Below the pieces are notes generated by a model, which searched no databases, was not told the DNA's origin, and worked only from the letters and a program-made list of their open reading frames with translations. Of a stretch of 64,000 bases of DNA, positions 8,578 through 17,853 are shown piece after piece. Location of the stretch: NCBI GenBank assembly GCA_051651625.1, contig JBOFSQ010000036.1, positions 34,460 to 98,459 on the forward strand, read 5' to 3'. The DNA is from JBOFSQ01 sp051651625 (GTDB lineage Bacteria; Planctomycetota; Planctomycetia; Pirellulales; Thermoguttaceae). How positions within the stretch are numbered: position 1 is the stretch's first letter; each line of letters opens with the position of its first letter. The position numbers and the translations under genes are program-made.

Positions 8578-8727
8578 TTAATCACACTTGGTATAGTCAC
8601 CACAACCATCAAAACTTATTGTCCTTTCTCCGGTACACATATAGATACCTCCACGCACCCTGCTACACACCTTCACCGCTCTCAGACATCCTTGCGTTCC
8701 TTCCGAGCACGAATATAGCCACTAGAA
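8578..8727 (-). pseudogene. Cys-rich small ORF remnant without start
   Basis: The frame after a stop near 8724 reads CSEGTQGCLRAVKVC, then a GG, then a tail with three further Cys ending CGDYTKCD, and stops at 8578. The only ATG is at 8640, inside the Cys-rich part. I see no signal peptide in frame. It looks like the tail of a small secreted Cys-rich protein that lost its front. Unknown family. Confidence 0.35.
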
Positions 8728-8799
8728 TTCCCAAGTGGCGGGGACACACTTTTGATTTACCCTTGTTCCGGGACACCATTCTGATTTAGCACAATCCTA
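8724..8799. repeat. Two direct copies of a GTGTCCC-containing motif
   Basis: On the minus strand AAATCAGAATGGTGTCCCGG is followed closely by AAATCAAAAGTGTGTCCCCG. The pair resembles IS end debris. No transposase remains. Confidence 0.4.
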
Positions 8800-8805
8800 C
8801 CCCAA

Positions 8806-9034
8806 CTACAATTTTGAACAAAAAACATCACGCGTATCTACACTGGGTGACCCGATCACTTGACATCCACCAGTCCCTGCGCCACAATAATACCCTTCTT
8901 CACTGGCAACGACTGCTTGCTCTTCGGCGAAGGTCAAAAAAATGAAACCCCGTCGCCAGCATACCTGTGCCCCATCGAGCGAAAACGGATACCACCACAA
9001 TACAAACAACACATACCCATACATGCAATTTCAT
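8806..9034 (-). pseudogene. Small secreted Cys-rich protein, frameshifted
   Basis: An ATG at 9034 preceded by GGAG opens a signal peptide (VWVCVVCIVVVSVFARW), but the frame ends at 8900. The adjoining frame continues with LTFAEEQAVVASEEGYYCGAG, then TGGC and a tail ending VFCSKL at 8806. The shift maps to the run of seven T (sense strand) near 8940. Fusing the two frames gives a plausible precursor of about 75 residues with a leader, a GG before a Cys, and three Cys. This could be true decay or an assembly error. Confidence 0.45.
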
Positions 9035-9073
9035 TGTTTTTCTCCAACATAAAATAAGGTACAGGAATTCATT

Positions 9074-9192
9074 AGACCTGTTCGGAAACCACAATATCGG
9101 CGAGTGTAAAACCACCGGTTGGAGTACCGGTTGACACGAAAAGCATCTTTCACCAAACACGACGCCAAATAAATGTCTTCCGAACAGGTCTA
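9074..9192. mobile_element. Element C: 119-bp MITE-like element
   Basis: Near-perfect terminal inverted repeats AGACCTGTTCGGAA and TTCCGAACAGGTCT bound a 119-base non-coding stretch, with TA at both edges. The same end sequence borders some element B copies (2972, 27263 and 49732). Confidence 0.75.
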
Positions 9193-9246
9193 TTTTAACA
9201 GTCAATTCCAGTGAGGGCGACCAGCCAGTCGGCCCTGACGGGCTGT

Positions 9247-10563
9247 CTACCGCGTGACTTCGTGATAGATAAACCCTTGCCCCGGAACCGCTACTTTGTA
9301 GCGTCCGTTTGCATCGGGGAGCGTTGGCGGTGTGGCGTCCCAAGTGTAGCCGCTTGGTGAGAGCGAGTCGTTTGAGGCCATGATCTCGTCCCAAGTGATG
9401 CGTTTTCCGGTGTAACAGACTTCACGCCCCAAGATGGCAAGCATTGTTGACTGTGCCATGCCGACTCCATCGTTGATGTAAATCTTGCCACCACTGCGGA
9501 TCGCGGCGAAAAGTTCGTTGTGCTCGTTCTGGTACATATCGCTGGCAACTTTCGGAATCGCTTTGCCATTAATCTGCCCGCGAAGAACGATGGCGTTTCC
9601 TTTCGTTCCGGTGATGTAGTCATCGACATCGTTCCAGCAGTTCGGCTGTTGACGAGCAAAGGCATAGATCGCACGTCCATCGCTGTATTCGTAGACGACC
9701 GCCATTGCGTCGTAGACATCGCCCCACGCGGGCTGTTCGACTTTCGACATACGTCCGCCGATACCGAACGCACTCACCGGCGGTTTGTCGCCGAACGCCC
9801 AGAGACCTTTGTCGAGACTGTGGATGTGTTGTTCGGTGTTGAAGTCGCCGCTGAGCCAGTGGAAGTTGTACCAGTTGCGAACTTGGGCCATCATCTCGGT
9901 GTCGCCCGGTTTTGCCTTGCGAGTCCAAACCGGTGCGGTGAGATACGTCTCGCGGACGGTGAGAATGTCACCGATTTCGCCGTCCATAACGCGCTTCATA
10001 ACTTCGCGGACGTTGTAGTCGTAACGCCAGCAGAGTCCGGCGACGACGTTGAGTTTTTTCTCTTTCGCAATGCGTGCGGATTCGAGAACGCTGCGAACGC
10101 CGGGCGCATCGACGGCAACCGGTTTTTCGCAGAAGACCTGTTTTCCTTTGGCAACAGCGTGACCAAACGAGAGCGGACGAAAGTGCGGCGTCTCGCAGAG
10201 GAGAGCAACATCGCAGCAATCGATTGCGCCTTTGTAACCTTCGAGTCCGTCGAAGATGCGGTCTTCGGGGACATCGATTCGGTCGCCGAACGCATCACGA
10301 AGCGGTGTGAGTGCGTTGACGGCGTTTTCTTTGAATGCGTCGGCGACGGCGACGAGTTTGGTGTTTTCGTCGGCGCGGAGTGCGTTAACAATCGCACCGC
10401 GTCCGCGACCACCGCACCCGACGAGGGCAAGTTTGAGCGTGTTGTCCTCGGCGGCGTGGGCACTTCGTCCGACGCCAAGTCCGCTCGCCACGGCGGCGGC
10501 TCCGGCGGTCAGAACTCCTGCACTCTGCAAAAAGTGACGACGGTTCGGTTCTTGTTGTGTCAT
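9247..10563 (-). CDS. Tat-exported Gfo/Idh/MocA family oxidoreductase
   Basis: A 438-residue protein starting at an ATG preceded by AGGAG. The Tat leader reads NRRHFLQSAG followed by an Ala-rich segment ending SAHAAED. The Rossmann motif LALVGCGGRGRGAIVNAL follows near residue 45. The family signature FCEKPVAVDAPG is at about 140, and further family blocks include AGLCWRYDYN, WYNFHWLSGDFNTEQHIHSLD and QNEHNELFAAIRSG. These NAD(P)-dependent enzymes oxidise or reduce sugars and inositols; exported versions are greatly expanded in planctomycetes. It stands alone here, with element C downstream and a 700-base gap upstream. The substrate is unknown. Confidence 0.9.
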   Translation of the reverse strand: MTQQEPNRRHFLQSAGVLTAGAAAVASGLGVGRSAHAAEDNTLKLALVGCGGRGRGAIVNALRADENTKLVAVADAFKENAVNALTPLRDAFGDRIDVPEDRIFDGLEGYKGAIDCCDVALLCETPHFRPLSFGHAVAKGKQVFCEKPVAVDAPGVRSVLESARIAKEKKLNVVAGLCWRYDYNVREVMKRVMDGEIGDILTVRETYLTAPVWTRKAKPGDTEMMAQVRNWYNFHWLSGDFNTEQHIHSLDKGLWAFGDKPPVSAFGIGGRMSKVEQPAWGDVYDAMAVVYEYSDGRAIYAFARQQPNCWNDVDDYITGTKGNAIVLRGQINGKAIPKVASDMYQNEHNELFAAIRSGGKIYINDGVGMAQSTMLAILGREVCYTGKRITWDEIMASNDSLSPSGYTWDATPPTLPDANGRYKVAVPGQGFIYHEVTR

Positions 10564-11270
10564 CTCACTGGCTCCTTATTTTGGTTGTACGGAAACACAA
10601 TCGGTCCAAAAAACGCGGCGGAAGTATAACCGCTACGCCACTTTTGGCAAGCGGCCCAGCATTCTCGCAACGCACATGGGGAGATTAAAGTTTCGCTTGC
10701 AAGGTTGTTGCAAGCGAAATCTGACACAATTGTGGACGCTGCATCGAATCCCAAGGATAGAACGCACCTTTGTTGCTACGAATTCGATGCAACATCCGCA
10801 ATAGCATCAGACGCCGCTCGCTATCAGAGTGCAAGTGGATTTTACTACACCCCCTTTGCACTCGATTTGGAGCGTGTAAGATGCGCAACCTCGTTCGTTT
10901 TGGCAGTCGTTTTTGGGTTCTGTCCTCCGCGATAAAAAAGGACTCTGGCTGTGGACAACATTTTCCTTTTCTCACAAATGCTCCTCTGGACAACGCTCAC
11001 CTCGGTGATGGCGCGGAACTCTCTTTCCACGCTTTGCGTTAATATGAGTGTTAAACTGGGGGGGGGGGGGCAAGGCTAATAAACTTTGCCGTCTCTGTGG
11101 CACCTTCTCTGATGCCGACCTTCCCTGTTCTTCTCGACGCTCTCGTCTCCGTCACCCGCTCGCTGTGGTTCTTTTGGTAGCCAAGCTGTGTTATGGCGTT
11201 GTGGTGAGAGTTTCTGCGCATCGAATTTCGTGTTTCGTTCTTCCCAACTTTTCACAGGAGTGATACCACA
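10564..11270. other. Gap with inverted repeat and G13 tract
   Basis: No supported gene. A small inverted repeat (TTTCGCTTGCAA / TTGCAAGCGAAA) is at about 10692-10719. A homopolymer of 13 G lies at 11058-11070, about 200 bases before the first GYF-family gene. Its promoter must be in this gap but I cannot place it. Confidence 0.5.
11058..11070 (+). repeat. Homopolymeric G tract (13 G)
   Basis: A run of 13 G upstream of the GYF_2 cluster and outside any supported frame. Tracts of this length are prone to slippage. Confidence 0.8.
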
Positions 11271-12398
11271 ATGGCAAACTATTTTTACACCGACGCAAAT
11301 GGTACAAAACGAGGCCCGATTACCAATCAGCAACTTAAAGCTCTCGCCTCACAAGGCGTCATTCAACCGACGACGATGGTGGAAACGGAGTCGGGCAAAC
11401 AAGGTGTCGCGGGAAAAATTGCTGGTCTCACATTTGGTGAGCCGGTGGGTCCAAAGTACACCCCCGTACCGCCTCCTACACCAAAACAGTTGTACTGCAC
11501 GAATTGCGGCAACGCTACTTCCGATCAAGCTGTCGCCTGTATGGCGTGCGGTGCAAAACCAATCGGACACAAAAAGTTCTGCCGCCAATGCGGCGTTGCT
11601 CTCAATCCAGAACAGGTTGTATGTGTCAAGTGTGGAGCAAGCGTTGCTGCACCTATTATGCCGGACGCCAAGCGAGTAGTAGAATCTGTCACGTCTTCGT
11701 TTTCACCAGTCATTGGAAAAATCAAAGATGCGCTAACAAGCGTCCCTGTTTTAGGAATTGCTGCAACCTTCGGCGTGGGGTTGGTGATGCTCATTGCTCT
11801 CTTTTGGATGGGCAGTGGCATGTTTGGCGGCGGTAATCCCCTCAAACAAGCCAAGCGGGGAGATTGGTGCCGATATGATGTGACAATGGCTGAAGATGGT
11901 CGTCGCATACTGAACGGAAAGCATTTGACCGAGGTCACATCTAACGATGGCAAAACTGTCACACTGCGGCATACAATGAGTTCAGAGCGTGGACAAAACA
12001 AAACAAAAATCGAAGACATTGACTTGTCGAAATCTGCGGATGATCTCGAACTGCAACAGTTGAAACAATTGATGCGTCAAATGGCTGAAGATATTGGAAT
12101 AACGATTGATGAAGGAAGTATCAAGATACAAAACGACAAGAAGTACACTAACGAAACGATAACAGTCGCCAACAAAAAATTCGACTGTATCATTATGGCT
12201 TCCACTGTCACGATGACCGGTTCTGATGGTGCAACAATCACGATTGCGTGTAGAAACTGGGCATCCAAAGCCGCTCCTACTGTTACTGGCAGGTTAGTAA
12301 AATCGGAACAAAAGATTACAATCACAACAAAGCAGGATACGAAAAAGTGCGAACTAACTATGGAGCTTGCTGCTTTCGGCAGTTCCAGCGTTCTCTAA
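11271..12398 (+). CDS. GYF_2 domain/double zinc-ribbon membrane protein, paralogue 1
   Basis: A 375-residue protein with ATG after a CAGGAG site. Residues 1-55 form a GYF_2 domain (YFYTDANGTKRGPITNQQLKAL, then GVIQPTTMVE), a fold associated with proline-rich peptide binding. Residues 75-130 hold paired zinc ribbons (CTNCG, CMACG, CRQCG, CVKCG). A membrane helix lies at about 160-185 (VLGIAATFGVGLVMLIALFW). The remaining 190 residues are probably outside the cytoplasm and look like beta-strands (RYDVTMAEDGRRILNGKHLTEV; TVTLRHTMSS). It is the first of three tandem paralogues with the same front and different tails. Function unknown. Confidence 0.85.
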   Translation: MANYFYTDANGTKRGPITNQQLKALASQGVIQPTTMVETESGKQGVAGKIAGLTFGEPVGPKYTPVPPPTPKQLYCTNCGNATSDQAVACMACGAKPIGHKKFCRQCGVALNPEQVVCVKCGASVAAPIMPDAKRVVESVTSSFSPVIGKIKDALTSVPVLGIAATFGVGLVMLIALFWMGSGMFGGGNPLKQAKRGDWCRYDVTMAEDGRRILNGKHLTEVTSNDGKTVTLRHTMSSERGQNKTKIEDIDLSKSADDLELQQLKQLMRQMAEDIGITIDEGSIKIQNDKKYTNETITVANKKFDCIIMASTVTMTGSDGATITIACRNWASKAAPTVTGRLVKSEQKITITTKQDTKKCELTMELAAFGSSSVL

Positions 12399-12798
12399 TG
12401 GACCGCATCTTCCACAGCGGCGGGAATCCATCCTGACAAAATGCGCATTATCGCTGTGGCTTGAAAAATCACAACGCTTGTCTTCGTCCCGATAGGGACG
12501 TGATTTTAATAACCGTATGCAAGCGGTACTCCGCGCAGCTTACGGTAGCGACCAATCAAAACCTGCGTCTGTAAGACGCTACCGACAACACGGTTGACGC
12601 GAAACATGGTAGCGTCCTACCGGACGCACAGAATTTCCGTTCGCGTCACCGGCGGTTGCGCTTGCCGCTATCGCGGCGGCACTTACCGCCGGTTATTGAG
12701 ATGGCGGCCCCGTCGGGGCAAATACATCAACGTCAACCTTGCCAACTCCGTGAACGGGTAATTAAATTGTATCGTTAATATTTGGAAAGGAACATGCA
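12399..12798. other. Gap with several palindromes
   Basis: No gene. Imperfect inverted repeats: TGCGTCTGTAAGACGCTACC (12564-12583) against the sequence at 12608-12628, and an ACCGGCGG/CCGCCGGT pair at about 12650-12697. An AAAGGA ribosome binding site precedes the next gene. Confidence 0.55.
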
Positions 12799-14601
12799 AT
12801 GGCAAGTTTTTTCTACACCGACACAAACGGTCGAAAGAAAGGCCCGATCAATGACCAACAACTGAAGTTACTGGTGGCACAAGGAGTCATCGCGCCGCAT
12901 ACGCCAATGGAAACGGATGACGGCCACAAAGGGTTGGCAAGCCAAATTCCCGGATTATTCGCGGATACACCATCTCCTTTGCCGTCCACCGAGAAGCAGT
13001 TCTTCTGCACCAATTGCGGAACAATCATTTCTGCACAAGCGGTTGCCTGCAATGCTTGTGGTGCGGCCCCCACTGGGCATCAAAAGTTTTGCCGTCAGTG
13101 CGGTACGGCCATCGCCCCCGGGCAATTTGCCTGCTCTATATGTGGGGCAAAAGTAGAGCGGGCCAGATTAAGAGGGTGCCGATCTTGCCTCACGTCTTGT
13201 TTTGGGTCTTGTGTTGCGCTGTTCATCACTTTGTCTCTCATCATCGTCGGCGGAACTACTGCGTGGTTAATTTTTGGTACGAGTCCACTTGTTAACGCGC
13301 TAAAAGAACGGCTCAACAATGAAGTCTTCTCGAAAGAACCGATGGAGATCGCCAACATTTCAGTTAAATGGACAACGAATAAAACTGGCTATTCCGTAGC
13401 AGACGAATTCAGTGTGACAGACAAAGCGACGGAAATCTTCCACCAGTTTGTCGATTACGATGCCGCTACCGGCGTGTTCAATGTAGAAGCCAAAGTAACG
13501 GAAAGCCTCTACAAACTCGCCGATTACGACGCTGCGCTGCAAAAGCTGGGATTCACCAAACTCTACGAAAAAGAGTACAGCGACGCATGGAAGCAATTTC
13601 AAAGTCTTCCAGAGTCTCTCAAAACCGATTTGCGAGCCGCTGTGCCTCAAGACATTACGTCGGTTCGGTTTTACGATCTACTCGTTCCAAAATATGATAC
13701 TGTTACCATTACCGGAAACGTTGAGTTGACCAAACACGCCAGTGGCAAATGGCTGGTTGACAGATTCGAACTCGATCCTTTTCTAGTCGGCGACAATTTT
13801 ATCCCTGAATCCAACATCCAAGAAAAAGACTACAAACTCGACGACCCGCAAACGAAGGAAATCATTGCGTCAATTATTAGAAAACGTGAAAAGTTTGCCG
13901 CCGCAGTCGAGCCTGTATGGAAAAAACATCAGGATGACGAGGCGGCGAGAGCAGTTGAAGAGGCGCAAATGAAAGCCGAGCGTGACCGGTTGGCGAGGGA
14001 TGCGCAAAAGATAGCCGATGATGAGCGAGCAGCAAAAGTAGCCGCAGAGCGTGAACAGCAGCGGAAAGCGGCAATCCAAGACCAAATCGACAACTTCGGC
14101 GCGTTCTGTAAACCGGGTACGATTTACAAAGGCAATTTCGTATTCCGCGGCATCAATAACGTTGCAACGTTTGACGTTAGCGTAACTTTCGACAATTACG
14201 CCAATGGCGACGCGAGCCAGAACCAAGTCGATGGGACGCTGTTGATTCGCTATCCGGGAGGAACGTCCGAACGACCTTTTACCGTTACCGTCAATACGAA
14301 AGAAGCAACACAATACCCGGTGAAAGGTAAAATCGACAATAGCGATCTGCCCACGCTGGAAGATTTCATGAAAAAATCAAAAGCCACGTCACCACAAGAC
14401 AGGGAAGATGCTGCGGCGTTTTACAGAATGCTCCGCAACTGTGACCGAATCGATATTCAATTCACCAACACAATGCAATTCACCGTAACGGCTACCAGTG
14501 AGCAAGGCGGATACCCACTCAATTTGACGGAAGCAGACGGAAAACGCATTCCGGTAAAACGCTCCGCCACAGCACAAAGCTCCGTTCCGATTTCGCCGTG
14601 A
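12799..14601 (+). CDS. GYF_2 domain/double zinc-ribbon membrane protein, paralogue 2 (coiled coil and beta domain)
   Basis: A 600-residue protein with ATG after GGAAAGGAAC. The front repeats the cluster plan: GYF_2 (FFYTDTNGRKKGPINDQQLKLL), zinc ribbons (CTNCG, CNACG, CRQCG, CSICG) and a membrane helix at about 135-160 (LFITLSLIIVGGTTAWLIF) preceded by a Cys-rich segment. The region after the helix contains a folded domain to about residue 360. Then a highly charged coiled coil at about 370-430 (rich in AAR, KAERDRLARD, AEREQQRKAA) leads into a beta domain (GTIYKGNFVFRGINNVATF; VDGTLLIRYPGG). The C-terminal region matches no family I know. Same strand and spacing pattern as its paralogues. 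Confidence 0.8.
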   Translation: MASFFYTDTNGRKKGPINDQQLKLLVAQGVIAPHTPMETDDGHKGLASQIPGLFADTPSPLPSTEKQFFCTNCGTIISAQAVACNACGAAPTGHQKFCRQCGTAIAPGQFACSICGAKVERARLRGCRSCLTSCFGSCVALFITLSLIIVGGTTAWLIFGTSPLVNALKERLNNEVFSKEPMEIANISVKWTTNKTGYSVADEFSVTDKATEIFHQFVDYDAATGVFNVEAKVTESLYKLADYDAALQKLGFTKLYEKEYSDAWKQFQSLPESLKTDLRAAVPQDITSVRFYDLLVPKYDTVTITGNVELTKHASGKWLVDRFELDPFLVGDNFIPESNIQEKDYKLDDPQTKEIIASIIRKREKFAAAVEPVWKKHQDDEAARAVEEAQMKAERDRLARDAQKIADDERAAKVAAEREQQRKAAIQDQIDNFGAFCKPGTIYKGNFVFRGINNVATFDVSVTFDNYANGDASQNQVDGTLLIRYPGGTSERPFTVTVNTKEATQYPVKGKIDNSDLPTLEDFMKKSKATSPQDREDAAAFYRMLRNCDRIDIQFTNTMQFTVTATSEQGGYPLNLTEADGKRIPVKRSATAQSSVPISP

Positions 14602-14961
14602 ATGTAAAACCCTGTAAGCGTTCACACCGCGTTTCGTCACGTCACGAATAGAAGCCGGAAAGGAGGCGGTATTCCGCCGTATTGACGGAGAACCAGTGCA
14701 AACTATACTGCGCACCGCCATTGACCTGATATTTTCGATTCGCTCTACTTCTTTTTGTTTTACCACGGAGACACGGAGAGCACAGAGAATACAAATCCTC
14801 TCCGTGCCCTCTGTGTCTCCGTGGTAAAATTCCGAATGCAACTTTGTGACGTGATGCAGTATACAACTCCGTCAATACGCTTCGCTCCTTTCCGGCTGTT
14901 ATTGCACGCGAAGCATCAATGGCCGTAAACAGTTACAAAACCCTTACTCCAAAATTATCCC
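14602..14961. other. Gap holding a nested palindromic element
   Basis: Gene-free. Holds the nested inverted repeats listed separately. The next gene starts without a visible Shine-Dalgarno sequence. Confidence 0.6.
14653..14897. mobile_element. Nested inverted-repeat element
   Basis: Outer arms AGCCGGAAAGGAG (14653) and CTCCTTTCCGGCT (14885), with a second pair CGTATTGACGGAG (14678) and CTCCGTCAATACG (14867). Inside lies a separate long palindrome (14758-14829) whose ends are TTTTACCACGGAGACACGG and its complement. This looks like one small element inserted inside another. Confidence 0.65.
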
Positions 14962-17853
14962 ATGGCAAAATGGTTTTTCTACGACAAGCGCGGTGAGAAA
15001 GTCGGTCCAATGACAAGCGTTGCGCTGAAAGCATTAGCGCAGCAAGGAGTGATTACGCCAGAAACTCGCGTCGAAAATGACGAAGGGCGTTCCACTGTTG
15101 CGAGAAAGGTAAAAGGCTTGAAGTTCCAAGAAACGCCGACGCAGCCAGTTCCATCCACCCCTTCGCCTTTTACGCAAACAATTCCGGCACCTCATTCCAC
15201 TGGAAAGCAGTTTTTCTGTACCAACTGTGGACAAATCGTTTCTGAACAAGCGGTCGTATGCAAGTCTTGTGGTACAAATCCAACCGGACATAAAAAGTGC
15301 TGCCGCCAGTGTGGTACAGTTCTCAATCCGGGACAATCTCAATGCCCACTCTGCGGGGTAAGTGTCGCTACCGTGCAGGTGAATGCTGCGAGTAATCAAC
15401 CTAACGTATCGCAGCTGGCGATTGATTTGGCAAGCATCAAGAAAACAAGACGAACACCTAAACTGGCTATAGTCGCCGCGGTATTCTTTATCGTGATTGT
15501 GGGAAGCGTGTGCGCCGCATTGCTTTTCTTTAGCACCGGCGGTGGTGGTGTCGCTCCTACTGACATTGACAATGAAGTTATGGGAAATACAAATGTTCCT
15601 GCTGTCATTGAAATCGGAGAGGCAGGGCATCTTATCCATAGCATCGATTCCACTTTAATCTCGCCAGATGGAAAGAAAATCGTTACAACAGGTAAAGATG
15701 GGGTTGCCCAAATTTGGGATGTCAATTATGGTGATAAACTGCAAACATTGAAACACGAACGGCACGTTACCTCTGCTGCCTTTTCGCCAGATGGAAAAAG
15801 AATTGTTACGACGAGTAAAGATAATACGGTCAGAATTTGGTGCGCTGATTCGGGGGAAGTATTACAAACGACAACAGGCGATTCATTTAATGGCTCCGCC
15901 GCCTTCTTACCGGATGGAAAGAAGGTTGTCATAATGGGCAATCAAACACCTACTTGGATTTGGGATGTCAATTCGGAGAAATTGCAACAATTTGGAAATG
16001 GTATTGATACGAATGAAGTTTCTTTTGCCGCATTTTCACCGGATGGAAAGAAGATCGCTACGACAAGCTGGCAAAATTCTTCTATCTGGGATCGTACCGT
16101 CCATATTTGGGATGTCGCCTCGGGAAGTGAATTATGCAAGCTACCGCGAACAGGTGTCTGTTCACTCACATTTTCTCCAGACGGAAAAAAGATTGTTGCG
16201 GGAATGGAGTCGGGTGGTCTCGCCTATATCTGGGATGCCAATTCGGGAAAGGAACTGAAAATACTGCGTGGGCATACGGGTACCCAAGTTTGTTCTGCCG
16301 TCTTCTCGCCAGACGGAAAAAAGGTTGTTACGGCAAGCAATGACAACACTGCCCGAATTTGGGATGTCGAATCGGGACAAGAATTAAAAAAACTAGAAGG
16401 GCATACATCTCTTGTCTGCTCCGCCACATTCTCGCCAGATGGAAAGAAAATTGTTACGGCGAGTTATGACAACACAGCCCGGATTTGGGATGTCGCGTCG
16501 GGAACAGAGTTGCAGAAGTTAGCAGGACATATGAGTAGAGTCGGCTCCGCTTTATTCATACAGAACGGAAGGAAAGTTGTTACGAGCAGTACAGACACCC
16601 GGATTTGGGATTTGTCAGCAGTAAAACTAGCGGAGCGGAAAGAAAAAACATCGCCAGTAAAGCCGCCGACTGGTGGGCGAAACAGAGATGCCACAAACCC
16701 TTCATCACTAACGATTGCTGATTGGATTAAATCGAAGGGATTAGCAATCGGCGAAAAAGGTCAAAACGAAATAACGCTGGCGCATTTAGCCGCCGCCGAA
16801 GGACGTATAGACGTGTTGGAAATGCTTTATGAAAAGGATCGTTTCAGCATCATGGCCAACATCCAATACAGTGGTAAAGTTTCTGAATTTGCAAGCAGAG
16901 ATAATGGTGGCGGATCTCCTATCCATTTCGCTGCATTCAATGGGCAAGTGGAGGTGATGAAGTGGTTGAAGGAACATGGTGTTAGGATCAACAGTGAAGC
17001 TGAATGGGGAGGAACCTATAGTCAATGGCAACCCATTCATTTTGCCGCATTTGGTGGACAGGTGGAAGCGATGAAGTGGTTGAAAGAGCAAGGAGCCGGT
17101 ATCAACACGATAGTTGAGCCACCGCATCAGGACGGAGGAACTCCTATGCAAAAGGCGGCAATGAGCGGGCAGTTGAAGGCAATGAAATGGCTTAAAGAAC
17201 AAGGGGCTGATGTTACCGAGAGGAGTATGCATGGAGCGGCTGTGTACGGACAGATTGAGGCTATGAAGTGGCTACAAAAACAAGGTGTGAAAATTTCCGA
17301 TACGCTCATGGATAGTGCAGCCAGAAGTGGAAGTGTAGAGGCAATGAAGTGGCTTAAAAGTCAAGGAGCCAGTATCCACGCACCATCAAGCGATTATTGG
17401 GAACCCATACACTCCGCAGCCATGTTCGGGTATGTGGATGCGGTAAAGTGGCTGAAAGAGCAGGGAGCCGATGTTAACTTTGTTGAGAAATATGGTAAGA
17501 CTCCAATGCACCGCGCGGCTGAAGGCGGAAATGTGGAGGTGATGAAGTACCTGAAGCAGCAAGGTGCTGACATCAACGCGAAAGTACCTGATAATTACTC
17601 ATTGGGTGATGAGCAAGGAGCAATTCCAATGCACCTAGCAGCTAAAAGCGGAAGTGTGGAGGCAATGAAGTGGCTGAAAGAACAAGGTGCTGATATCAAC
17701 GCAAAAAATAAAAGCGGTACTACTCCTCTAGGTATAGCTCGGAATAGCCGTGCTGGTTCATCTCGCGAAGCAACCATTCGTGAAGCAACCATACAATGGC
17801 TAGAAAAAAATGGCGCGATTGACTCAACGACAACTGGTAGCGGTGCCCGATAA
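14962..17853 (+). CDS. GYF_2/zinc-ribbon membrane protein with WD40 and ankyrin repeats, paralogue 3
   Basis: A 963-residue protein. Front: GYF_2 (FFYDKRGEKVGPMTSVALKAL), zinc ribbons (CTNCG, CKSCG, CRQCG, CPLCG) and a membrane helix at about 157-182 (LAIVAAVFFIVIVGSVCAALLFF). Then come about eight WD40-type repeats (roughly 210-550), each with FSPDGKKIVT and IWDV-like ends, followed by about ten ankyrin-like repeats (roughly 595-945) with the core AAFGGQVEAMKWLKEQGA. Both repeat types are protein-binding scaffolds, placed here on the outer face of the membrane if topology follows the usual rule. The repeats are nearly identical, suggesting recent expansion. It ends seven codons or so after a seven-A run and overlaps the next frame. 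Confidence 0.85.
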   Translation: MAKWFFYDKRGEKVGPMTSVALKALAQQGVITPETRVENDEGRSTVARKVKGLKFQETPTQPVPSTPSPFTQTIPAPHSTGKQFFCTNCGQIVSEQAVVCKSCGTNPTGHKKCCRQCGTVLNPGQSQCPLCGVSVATVQVNAASNQPNVSQLAIDLASIKKTRRTPKLAIVAAVFFIVIVGSVCAALLFFSTGGGGVAPTDIDNEVMGNTNVPAVIEIGEAGHLIHSIDSTLISPDGKKIVTTGKDGVAQIWDVNYGDKLQTLKHERHVTSAAFSPDGKRIVTTSKDNTVRIWCADSGEVLQTTTGDSFNGSAAFLPDGKKVVIMGNQTPTWIWDVNSEKLQQFGNGIDTNEVSFAAFSPDGKKIATTSWQNSSIWDRTVHIWDVASGSELCKLPRTGVCSLTFSPDGKKIVAGMESGGLAYIWDANSGKELKILRGHTGTQVCSAVFSPDGKKVVTASNDNTARIWDVESGQELKKLEGHTSLVCSATFSPDGKKIVTASYDNTARIWDVASGTELQKLAGHMSRVGSALFIQNGRKVVTSSTDTRIWDLSAVKLAERKEKTSPVKPPTGGRNRDATNPSSLTIADWIKSKGLAIGEKGQNEITLAHLAAAEGRIDVLEMLYEKDRFSIMANIQYSGKVSEFASRDNGGGSPIHFAAFNGQVEVMKWLKEHGVRINSEAEWGGTYSQWQPIHFAAFGGQVEAMKWLKEQGAGINTIVEPPHQDGGTPMQKAAMSGQLKAMKWLKEQGADVTERSMHGAAVYGQIEAMKWLQKQGVKISDTLMDSAARSGSVEAMKWLKSQGASIHAPSSDYWEPIHSAAMFGYVDAVKWLKEQGADVNFVEKYGKTPMHRAAEGGNVEVMKYLKQQGADINAKVPDNYSLGDEQGAIPMHLAAKSGSVEAMKWLKEQGADINAKNKSGTTPLGIARNSRAGSSREATIREATIQWLEKNGAIDSTTTGSGAR

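Noticed and set aside
10685..11042. Frames of 76-102 residues in the 10.6-11.3 kb gap
   Set aside because: No motifs, no ribosome binding sites, and they overlap each other on both strands.
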